Shown here: one piece after another, positions 1-5,211 of the stretch | How the letters are laid out: each line of letters begins with the position of its first letter | Numbering within the stretch: position 1 is the stretch's first letter | Assembly: GCA_035686365.1 (NCBI GenBank) | Contig: DASRZM010000093.1 | Span: forward strand, 1 to 14,232 | Reading direction: 5' to 3' | DNA: 14,232 nucleotides | From: DASRZM01 sp035686365 | GTDB taxonomy: Bacteria; Pseudomonadota; Gammaproteobacteria; Xanthomonadales; Xanthomonadaceae | Translations under genes and position numbers: made by a program | The notes under the pieces: model-generated | Databases searched by the model: none | What the model was told of the DNA's origin: nothing | Seen by the model: the letters and a program-made list of their open reading frames with translations, nothing else

Positions 1-237
1 CCGGAACTGTTCAGCGAGCGCCGCCGCCCGACGATGTCGCAGATCCTGCTGCGCGCCGGCATGGTCAACTCCGACGCCACCACGCGGCGCTGGAGGCAGC
101 TGGCCAACCGCATCATCCGCGTGTCGATGCCCGATGTGGGCCTGCTCGAATGGACCGCCTTCGACCGCGTGATCGAAGCCGGCTACCACGCCACCATGCT
201 GGCCCTGGAGCGGGAAGCGGCTGCGCCCTCGGAGTGA
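1..237 (+). CDS. Patatin-like phospholipase (NTE/RssA type), C-terminal fragment
   Basis: The reading frame is open from the first base and stops with TGA at 235-237, so only the last 78 residues are visible; an internal ATG at 34 is not the real start. The visible part carries a stretch beginning PTMSQILLRAGMVNS and ends with LLEWTAFDRVIEAGYHATM. This resembles the C-terminal end of NTE-type patatin phospholipases, where an 'ILxR...NS' helix is followed by a 'dFxxfdxiieaGy' segment. The GxSxG serine and the catalytic Asp would lie upstream, outside the window, so activity cannot be judged. In the family these proteins are serine lipid hydrolases acting at membranes. The gene is convergent with the aldehyde dehydrogenase gene, with 40 bases between them. 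The family assignment rests on remembered C-terminal resemblance and is moderately sure. Confidence 0.6.
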   Translation, partial: PELFSERRRPTMSQILLRAGMVNSDATTRRWRQLANRIIRVSMPDVGLLEWTAFDRVIEAGYHATMLALEREAAAPSE

Positions 238-263
238 GCGGCGCTGCGCGGGGGGTGCGCCGC
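238..263. terminator. GC-rich hairpin between convergent genes
   Basis: GCGGCGC (238-244) and GCGCCGC (257-263) form a perfect 7-bp inverted repeat with a 12-base loop directly after the phospholipase stop codon, in the 40-base gap to the convergent aldehyde dehydrogenase gene. There is no T-tract on either side, so it may be only a weak terminator or a mRNA-end stabilising hairpin. Confidence 0.35.
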
Positions 264-277
264 GCGCCGGCCCCGGC

Positions 278-1693
278 TCAGCGCACGATCCGCCGCACGA
301 TGAAGTCCGGCAGCCCGCGGTACGGCGGCCGCAGCAGGTCCACCGCCGACCAGCGCGCCTGGTAGAACACCGACTTGAGCTTGCTGAAGGCCAAGAATCC
401 CTCGCGCCCGTGGTAATGCCCCATCCCGCTTGCGCCCACCCCACCGAACGGCAGCGCATCGACCCCGTTGTGCAGCAGCGTGTCGTTGACCGTGACGCCG
501 CCCGAGACCGTGTGCGCCAGCACCTTGCCCACGAAGCGCCGGTTGTGCTCGAAGTGGTACAAGGCCAACGGACGCCCGCGCGCATTGATGTACTCCAGCG
601 CATCGTCCAGCGTGGTGTATCCGACCACCGGCAGCACCGGCCCGAAGATCTCCTCGCGCATCAGTGCGCAGTCGGCCGGCGCATCGAGCACGACGGTGGG
701 TGCGATGACGCAGCCCAGGTCGGCCCCCGGCGGCGAGTCGACCAGCTCCACGATCCGCGCCCCGCGCCCGCGTGCCTCCTCGAGCCAGCCACGCAGGCGC
801 CGGTACTGCGCCGGGTTGATGATCCGCGTGTAGTCGGAATTGCCGGCCAGCTCCGGATAGCGCCGCGACACCTCACGGCGCAGCGCCGCCACCAGCGCCT
901 GGCAGCGCTCGCGCGGGGCCAGCACGTAATCCGGCGCGATGCAGGTCTGCCCGGCATTGAGCCACTTGCCGGTGGCGATGCGCGCGGCCGCCCGCGCCAG
1001 CGGGTAGTCGCGGCCGAGCAGGGCCGGCGACTTGCCGCCCAGCTCCAGCGTCACCGGCGTGAGATTCTGCGCCGCCGCCGCCATCACCTTGCGGCCCACC
1101 GCCGTGGACCCGGTGAACAGCAGGTGGTCGAACGGCAGCGCCGAAAACGCCTGCGCCACGTCCGGCCCGCCCAGCACCGTGGCCACGCGATCGTCCGGGA
1201 ATACCGAGGCCAGCAGCTCGCGCAGGAACAGCGCCGTGTGCGGTGTGTGCTCGGAGGGCTTGAGCATCACGTGGTTGCCGGCCGCGATCGCCGTGACCAG
1301 CGGAATCAGTGCCAGGTTGACCGGGTAGTTCCACGGCGCGATCACCCCGACCACGCCCAGCGGCTGCACCTGCACCTCGGCGCGGCCGGGCCAGAAGCGC
1401 CAGCCCACCGGGCGCCGCTGCGGCCGCATCCACCCGCGCAGGTGCACGCGCAGGTCGTCGATGGCCGAGAGCACCGTCATGCCGTCGGTGAGCAGGCTCT
1501 CGTGCCGCGAGCGCAGCCCGAAGTCCGCATGGATGGCCTCGACCATTGCCTCGAGGCGCCCGCGCAGCGCCTTGCGCAGCGCGCTGAGGTCGCGCTGCCG
1601 CTGCGCGTAGTCCGGCACCCGGGTCGCCTGCGCCCGGCGCAGGCGCGCCAGCGTGGGCTCGAGCTGGTCCAGCGGCGTGGCGGGCGTGTCCAT
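278..1693 (-). CDS. Coniferyl-aldehyde-dehydrogenase-type NAD(P)-dependent aldehyde dehydrogenase
   Basis: The 471-residue protein is a full-length class-3-like aldehyde dehydrogenase that oxidises an aldehyde to the acid with NAD(P)+. The cofactor/active-site Asn lies in APWNYP (about residue 122), the general base is Glu217 in LELGGKSP, the nucleophile is Cys251 in NAGQTCIAPDY, and the EEIFGPVLPV motif lies near 348-356. The short C-terminal region without a long tail and the TCIAPDYVL context match bacterial 'coniferyl aldehyde dehydrogenase' (CalB) annotations; these act mostly on medium/long-chain or aromatic aldehydes, and the true substrate cannot be read from sequence. I chose ATG 1693 rather than the frame's upstream ATG at 1750. 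The protein then begins MDTPATPLDQLEP, as family members do, and a TACACT hexamer sits exactly 6 bases upstream. The neighbouring patatin-type lipase could supply lipid-derived substrates, but that is only an inference. Confidence 0.9.
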   Translation of the reverse strand: MDTPATPLDQLEPTLARLRRAQATRVPDYAQRQRDLSALRKALRGRLEAMVEAIHADFGLRSRHESLLTDGMTVLSAIDDLRVHLRGWMRPQRRPVGWRFWPGRAEVQVQPLGVVGVIAPWNYPVNLALIPLVTAIAAGNHVMLKPSEHTPHTALFLRELLASVFPDDRVATVLGGPDVAQAFSALPFDHLLFTGSTAVGRKVMAAAAQNLTPVTLELGGKSPALLGRDYPLARAAARIATGKWLNAGQTCIAPDYVLAPRERCQALVAALRREVSRRYPELAGNSDYTRIINPAQYRRLRGWLEEARGRGARIVELVDSPPGADLGCVIAPTVVLDAPADCALMREEIFGPVLPVVGYTTLDDALEYINARGRPLALYHFEHNRRFVGKVLAHTVSGGVTVNDTLLHNGVDALPFGGVGASGMGHYHGREGFLAFSKLKSVFYQARWSAVDLLRPPYRGLPDFIVRRIVR

Positions 1694-1699
1694 GGCGAC

Positions 1700-1726
1700 A
1701 GTGTAACGGCACGCGGACAGCGGCAA
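1700..1726 (-). promoter_or_regulatory. Candidate promoter of the aldehyde dehydrogenase gene
   Basis: On the minus strand TTGCCG (1721-1726) is followed after a short 15-base spacer by TACACT (1700-1705, 4 of 6 matches to the sigma70 -10 box). TACACT ends 6 bases before the ATG at 1693, so transcription would start at or next to the start codon, implying a leaderless or nearly leaderless mRNA. The spacer is shorter than optimal. Confidence 0.35.
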
Positions 1727-1803
1727 GGCGGTGGGCCGGGCCCAGGGCACAAAGGCAACGCCGGCGGGTGCGTGGGGTGGGATGCGCTGGCCCCGGGTCG
1801 CAG

Positions 1804-1822
1804 ATCCCCGGGATGGATCCCG
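1804..1822. repeat. Overlapping short palindromes in the divergent intergenic region
   Basis: ATCCC-C-GGGAT (1804-1814) overlaps CGGGAT-GG-ATCCCG (1809-1822). They lie in the 249-base gap between the aldehyde dehydrogenase gene and the small membrane protein gene, 11 bases before a larger palindrome. They could be operator half-sites or RNA structure; the sequence alone does not decide. Confidence 0.4.
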
Positions 1823-1830
1823 TCGTCGGA

Positions 1831-1854
1831 TTCAACACCGTTAGCGGTGTTGGA
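1831..1854. promoter_or_regulatory. Operator-like palindrome between divergent genes
   Basis: CAACACCG (1833-1840), loop TTAG, and CGGTGTTG (1845-1852) form a perfect 8-bp inverted repeat, extendable to 10 pairs at 1831-1854 with one G-U. No T-tract follows on either strand and both flanking genes point away from it, so a terminator role is unlikely. A transcription-factor operator or a leader hairpin fits better. Confidence 0.4.
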
Positions 1855-1942
1855 GCCAAATGCACAACGCAGTCCGGTCGGGTGTATGGCTGAAGTATGC
1901 TGATTCCGGTTACCAGCCCCGATGCAACAGGAGCGTATCGAC

Positions 1943-2203
1943 ATGAACCCGGCGCAAGTTCCGTACCTGAAATCCTGGTTCCTGTTTTTCGTGATCGCTA
2001 CCATCGGCGGCATCGTCGTGGGAGCGATCGTCGGCGGCGCGCTGGGGTTCGCCCTGGGTGCCGCGGGCGTGGCATTGACCACCATCCCGATCGTGACGGC
2101 CGCGGTGGGTTTCGTGCTGTCGCTGCCGATTTCGTACTACAGCTTCAAGTGGTCGGTCGGACGCTACATCGTGGCGCCCGTGCTGTCCGGACGCGGCGAG
2201 TAG
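1943..2203 (+). CDS. Small two-helix glycine-rich membrane protein, unknown function
   Basis: I do not recognise a named family. The start is set by AGGAG (1929-1933), 9 bases upstream of ATG 1943, giving 86 residues; the in-frame ATG at 1922 lies before this ribosome-binding site and is rejected. After a short polar N-terminus (MNPAQVPYLK), two hydrophobic segments follow at about residues 12-43 and 46-66. The first is very rich in Gly and Ala with repeated small-xxx-small spacing (IGGIVVGAIVGGALGFALGA), which suits tight helix packing or oligomerisation. The C-terminus (YYSFKWSVGRYIVAPVLSGRGE) is basic and amphipathic. It could be an inner-membrane scaffold or stress-type small protein, but no catalytic residues are visible. 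The gene is monocistronic in appearance, with a palindrome-rich upstream region and 118 bases to the next gene. Confidence 0.75.
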   Translation: MNPAQVPYLKSWFLFFVIATIGGIVVGAIVGGALGFALGAAGVALTTIPIVTAAVGFVLSLPISYYSFKWSVGRYIVAPVLSGRGE

Positions 2204-2230
2204 CGTCGGTTCTGGAAACACGAGGGCCAC

Positions 2231-2255
2231 CGCCAACGATCGTGCGAAGTTGGCG
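2231..2255. other. Inverted repeat between the membrane protein gene and the carbonic-anhydrase-family gene
   Basis: CGCCAAC (2231-2237) and GTTGGCG (2249-2255) pair perfectly around an 11-base loop, 28 bases after the membrane protein stop. No T-run follows, so it is at best a weak terminator. Confidence 0.3.
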
Positions 2256-2309
2256 CGGCACCCGGGACCCGGACGTGTCGTGAGCGAACCCCGGCTGCGG
2301 CCGCTCCCG

Positions 2310-2315
2310 TACAAT
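2310..2315 (+). promoter_or_regulatory. TACAAT -10 box for a probable leaderless start
   Basis: TACAAT (5 of 6 matches to the consensus) ends 6 bases before ATG 2322. No convincing -35 element is seen 16-18 bases upstream. No Shine-Dalgarno sequence precedes the ATG, which is consistent with a leaderless transcript beginning at the start codon. Confidence 0.4.
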
Positions 2316-2321
2316 CCGCGC

Positions 2322-2885
2322 ATGCACACTCTCAGGCCCTACCTCGACCGGTCTCCGCGCCTGGGCACGCGCGTGTACGTGGATCCGGCCGCCACCGTGA
2401 TCGGCGATGTCGAACTCGGCGACGACGTTTCGGTGTGGCCGGGCACAGTGATCCGCGGCGACGTCAACCACATCCGCATCGGTGCCCGTACCAACGTGCA
2501 GGACGGCACCGTGATCCACGTCACCCACGAGGGGCCGTACACACGGCCGGGCGGCTATCCCACGATCATCGGCGCCGACGTCACCATCGGCCACTCGGCG
2601 GTGGTGCACGCCTGCGAGCTCGGCGACGCGGTGCTGATCGGCATGCACGCCACGCTGCTCGACGGCGTGGTGGTGGAGAAGCACGGCTTCGTCGGCGCCG
2701 GTGCCATGGTGCCGCCGGGCAAGCGCGTGGGCAGCGGCGAGCTGTGGCTGGGCAATCCGGCGCGCCGCGTGCGCAGGCTCACCGATGCCGAGGTCGAGGC
2801 GCTGTACTACAGCGCCGGGCATTACGTGAAGCTCAAGGACCGGTATCTGGCGATGACGCCGGAGCTGGCTCAAGGGAAGGTCTGA
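2322..2885 (+). CDS. Gamma carbonic anhydrase family protein (YrdA-like hexapeptide-repeat protein)
   Basis: The 187-residue protein is a left-handed beta-helix made of hexapeptide repeats (AATVIGDVELGDDVSVWPG onward) that in the family assembles as a trimer with metal sites between subunits. The three metal-ligand histidines are present: His66 (in NVQDGTVIH), His91 (TIGH) and His96 (AVVH). So are Arg45 and Asp47 of the RGD motif and Gln60 of NVQDG, which line the site in the archaeal enzyme Cam. YrdA-type proteins lack the acidic loop of Cam and often show little or no carbonic anhydrase activity in vitro, so CO2 hydration is possible but not assured. The C-terminal helix (about 154-180) follows the usual LGNPARRVR exit. 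I chose ATG 2322 because the family begins at this point and the upstream in-frame codons from 2250 give no family similarity. The gene is convergent with aroE; in other proteobacteria yrdA-like genes are also often near aroE. Confidence 0.9.
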   Translation: MHTLRPYLDRSPRLGTRVYVDPAATVIGDVELGDDVSVWPGTVIRGDVNHIRIGARTNVQDGTVIHVTHEGPYTRPGGYPTIIGADVTIGHSAVVHACELGDAVLIGMHATLLDGVVVEKHGFVGAGAMVPPGKRVGSGELWLGNPARRVRRLTDAEVEALYYSAGHYVKLKDRYLAMTPELAQGKV

Positions 2886-2934
2886 GCAAGTCCATCCTGG
2901 ACCCTTCGACAGGCTCAGGACAGGCTTGCTCAGA
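2881..2934. terminator. Stem-loop at the end of the carbonic-anhydrase-family gene
   Basis: TCTGAGCAAG (2881-2890) and CTTGCTCAGA (2925-2934) form a perfect 10-bp inverted repeat. The left arm contains the TGA stop codon of the gene, and the dispersed-type repeat forms most of the loop. No T-tract follows, so termination efficiency is uncertain. The position in a convergent gap fits a transcript-end structure for one or both genes. Confidence 0.45.
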
Positions 2935-2965
2935 CTCGCCGAGTCCGGCCGGAGAGGGGACTTGC
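2886..2965. repeat. 80-base element bounded by an 8-bp inverted repeat
   Basis: GCAAGTCC (2886-2893) and GGACTTGC (2958-2965) are perfect inverted ends. Between them lie the motif starting CCCTTCGACAGG (2902-2925), the hairpin GACTC-GCC-GAGTC (2933-2945) and the palindrome TCCGGCCGGA (2944-2953). The CCCTTCGACAGGCTCAGGAC-type motif is one I remember as a dispersed intergenic repeat in many bacterial genomes, where its translation gives spurious 'PSTGSGQA' peptides. No flanking target duplication is visible. The left end shares five bases with the 2881-2890 arm, so the two folds exclude one another. Confidence 0.5.
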
Positions 2966-2981
2966 CCGGAGTGCGTTGGGG

Positions 2982-3836
2982 TCAATCACCGGTGGCCAGG
3001 GCGGGGGCGCGGGACCTGAGCGAGTCATGGACCGCGTCGGTGTCCGGGCGCTTGCCGTGCCAGCGTTCGAAGGCTTCGGCGGCCTGCTCGACCAGCATGC
3101 CCAGACCATCGAAGGCGTGCTGCGCGCCGGCGCTGCGGGCCCAGGCCAGGAAGCCGTGCGCGACCTCGCCGTAGTTGAGGTCGTAGCACAGGCAGCGGGC
3201 GCCCACCAGCGAGTACGGCAGCGCGAAGCCCGGCGTTTCGTCGCGGCCGGCGCTGGTGGCGTTGACGATCAGGTCGAAGTTGCCGGCCTCGCCCAGCTTG
3301 TCCCAGTACCGCGTGTGCACGCCCGCGGGGTCGCCGATGGCATCGGCCAGGCGGTCGGCGCGCTCGGCCGTGCGGTTGCTGATGATCAGCTCCGAGACGC
3401 CGGCCGCGTGCAGCGCCGGGGCGACGCCGTGGGCGGCGCCGCCGGCACCCAGCAGCAGGGCCCGGCGGCCGCGCACGTGCACGCGGTGGCGGTCGGCCAG
3501 GTCGCGCATGAAGCCCACGCCGTCGGTGTTCTCCCCGTGCCAGCCGCCGTCCACGCGCGTGAGCATGTTGACCGCACCGGCAATGCGCGCGGCCTCGCTG
3601 ACCTGCGCGCACAGGTCCAGCGCCAGCTCCTTCAGCGGCAGGGTGACATTGGCGCCGCGGCCGCCGCGCGCAGCGAAGGCCGCAAGCCGCTCGGCGAACT
3701 GCGCCGGGGTGGCGTCGATCGCCTCGTACTCCAGCACGATGCCGGACTGATGGGCGAACTCGCCATGGATCCACGGCGACTGCGAATGGGCGATCGGGTG
3801 TCCGAAGACGGCGAACAGCGCGGCGGCGTCATTCAT
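2982..3836 (-). CDS. aroE: Shikimate dehydrogenase (NADP+)
   Basis: This enzyme reduces 3-dehydroshikimate to shikimate with NADPH, the fourth step of the cytoplasmic chorismate pathway. The 284 residues match the usual length of about 270-285. The N-terminal substrate domain has FGHPIAHSQSP (11-21, with the two shikimate-binding serines Ser18 and Ser20), catalytic Lys69 in NVTLPLKE, Asn90, and catalytic Asp105 in ENTDGVGF. The NADP domain has the glycine-rich loop GAGGAA (130-135) and the adenine-ribose-phosphate loop NRT (154-156), then NATSAG (192-197) and DGLGMLVEQAA (243-253). The usual TPF of the 'Y..g.TPFL..A' helix is replaced by AHGF (226-229), which is outside the catalytic centre. 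No Shine-Dalgarno sequence precedes ATG 3836. It is tandem with hemB but separated by 201 bases holding a REP-like hairpin, so co-transcription is doubtful. Confidence 0.96.
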   Translation of the reverse strand: MNDAAALFAVFGHPIAHSQSPWIHGEFAHQSGIVLEYEAIDATPAQFAERLAAFAARGGRGANVTLPLKELALDLCAQVSEAARIAGAVNMLTRVDGGWHGENTDGVGFMRDLADRHRVHVRGRRALLLGAGGAAHGVAPALHAAGVSELIISNRTAERADRLADAIGDPAGVHTRYWDKLGEAGNFDLIVNATSAGRDETPGFALPYSLVGARCLCYDLNYGEVAHGFLAWARSAGAQHAFDGLGMLVEQAAEAFERWHGKRPDTDAVHDSLRSRAPALATGD

Positions 3837-3939
3837 GGCGTTGTGGGCGCGATCGAAGTCAAGGCTAGCTTAACGCGCGCGGCGCAGGCGGTGCGCGGAC
3901 TGGGGCCGCGCCTGTGTCGCAAGGCTGCGGCGAGGGGGT

Positions 3940-4016
3940 GTAGGAGCAGCCGTTGGCCGCGATCGGCAAGCCCCGCGCATTCCGGCAATTCGGTCGCGGC
4001 CAACGGCCGCTCCTAC
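3940..4016. repeat. REP-like long inverted repeat between hemB and aroE
   Basis: Two 27-base arms, 3940-3966 (starting GTAGGAGCAGCCGTTGGCC) and 3990-4016, are inverted copies differing at only three positions, and surround a 23-base centre. The GTAGGAGCGGCC...GGCCGCGACCG style is one I know as a dispersed palindromic unit in intergenic regions of Xanthomonas-, Lysobacter- and Pseudomonas-type genomes. It lies 21 bases downstream of the hemB stop, read on the minus strand, and about 100 bases upstream of aroE. It may therefore end or protect the hemB transcript. No transposase of the REP-associated (RAYT) type is in the window. Confidence 0.8.
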
Positions 4017-4037
4017 GGAGGATGCGATTTCGGGAGA

Positions 4038-5045
4038 TCAGGACTCGCTGAGCCAGCGGGCAGCGTCCAGGGCGTAGTAGGTCAGGATGGCGTCGGCGCC
4101 GGCGCGGCGGATGGCGGTGAGGGCTTCGAGCACGCAGGCGCGCTCGTCCAGCCAGCCGTTGCCGGCGGCGGCCTTGAGCATCGCGTACTCACCGCTGACC
4201 TGGTAGACGAAGGTTGGCGCCCCGAAGGCATCCTTCACCCGGCGCACGACGTCCAGGTACGGCAGCCCGGGCTTGACCATGACCATGTCGGCGCCCTCGG
4301 CCAGGTCCAGCGATACCTCGCGCAGCGCCTCGTCGGAATTGGCCGGATCCATCTGGTAGGTGTACTTGTTGCCCTTGCCCAGCGCGCCGGCCGAGCCCAC
4401 CGCGTCGCGGAACGGTCCGTAGAACGAGGACGCATACTTGGCCGAGTAGGCCAGGATGCGCGTGTGCACGTGGCCGTCGGCCTCCAGCGCGGCACGGATC
4501 GCGCCCACGCGCCCGTCCATCATGTCCGAGGGCGCCACGACGTCGGCGCCGGCGACCGCGTGCGAGAGCGCCTGCCGCACCAGGGCCTCGACGGTGCGGT
4601 CGTTGACCACGTAGCCGTGCTCGTCGATCAGGCCGTCCTGTCCGTGGGTGGTGAACGGGTCCAGCGCCACGTCGGTGATCACACCCAGCCCGGGAAGGCG
4701 CTGCTTGAGCGCGCGCACCGCGCGTTGCGCCAGGCCATCGGGATTCCACGCCTCGGCGGCGTCCTGGCTCTTGGCCTCGGGCGCGGTCACCGGGAACAGC
4801 GCCAGGGCAGGGATGCCCAGAGCGTGCGCGGTCTCGGCCAGCGCCAGCAGGCGGTCGATCGACAGCCGTTCCACGCCGGGCATCGAGGCCACCGGCTCGG
4901 CCTGGTCGCTGCCCTCGCGCACGAACACCGGCAGGATCAGGTCGTCCACGGACAGGCGGGTCTCGCGCATCAGCCGCCGCGAGAATTCGTCGCGGCGCAT
5001 GCGGCGCAGGCGGGTGGCCGGGTAGCTCATCGGACGCGATTCCAT
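4038..5045 (-). CDS. hemB: Delta-aminolevulinic acid dehydratase (porphobilinogen synthase)
   Basis: HemB condenses two 5-aminolevulinate molecules to porphobilinogen, the first common tetrapyrrole step, as a cytoplasmic octamer. The 335 residues match the family. The two active-site lysines are present: Lys203 in AYSAKYASSFYGPFRDA and Lys258 in MVMVKPGLPYLD, the latter being the Schiff-base lysine. The metal-site segment is DVALDPFTTHGQDG (125-138), so the zinc-binding cysteines of the E. coli/human type are replaced by Asp and Ala, as in the Pseudomonas Mg-dependent type. QMDPANSDEALREV (231-244) and YQVSGEYAML (281-290) are typical. An alternative start is Met6 (5030), where most family alignments begin (MSYPATRLRRMRRDEFSRRL); neither ATG has a clear ribosome-binding site. 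It is divergent from the diguanylate cyclase gene. Confidence 0.97.
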   Translation of the reverse strand: MESRPMSYPATRLRRMRRDEFSRRLMRETRLSVDDLILPVFVREGSDQAEPVASMPGVERLSIDRLLALAETAHALGIPALALFPVTAPEAKSQDAAEAWNPDGLAQRAVRALKQRLPGLGVITDVALDPFTTHGQDGLIDEHGYVVNDRTVEALVRQALSHAVAGADVVAPSDMMDGRVGAIRAALEADGHVHTRILAYSAKYASSFYGPFRDAVGSAGALGKGNKYTYQMDPANSDEALREVSLDLAEGADMVMVKPGLPYLDVVRRVKDAFGAPTFVYQVSGEYAMLKAAAGNGWLDERACVLEALTAIRRAGADAILTYYALDAARWLSES

Positions 5046-5059
5046 GCGGGCGGACCGCC

Positions 5060-5088
5060 ATTGTCGCGCGATGCGCCGCCGCGGTCAG
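5060..5088 (-). promoter_or_regulatory. Candidate hemB promoter
   Basis: On the minus strand CTGACC (5083-5088, 4 of 6 to TTGACA) and GACAAT (5060-5065, 4 of 6 to TATAAT) are separated by exactly 17 bases. GACAAT ends 14 bases before the ATG at 5045, giving a predicted leader of under 10 bases. Confidence 0.45.
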
Positions 5089-5211
5089 CCGCCCTGACGG
5101 ATTGTGGCGGCCGCCCGGCGGCCACTGCGACCGGCCTCCACGCCGTGCAGCCCCGAGTTGTCGCACAATGGGCGTTCGCCAGGACTGCGAGCGCATCGCG
5201 GGAGCAGGCAC

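Noticed and set aside
410..1903. A 497-codon plus-strand open frame opposite the aldehyde dehydrogenase gene
   Set aside because: It is a shadow frame: the minus strand encodes a full aldehyde dehydrogenase with catalytic Cys and Glu, and this frame is Arg/His/Gln-rich without motifs.
2885..3019. A short plus-strand frame containing a PSTGSGQAC peptide
   Set aside because: The peptide is the translation of an intergenic repeat that yields spurious hypothetical proteins. The region is structured intergenic DNA followed by aroE on the opposite strand.
3857..3862. A TTGACT -35-like hexamer upstream of aroE (minus strand)
   Set aside because: A 17-base spacer would place the -10 box over the aroE start codon, and no -10-like hexamer is present there.
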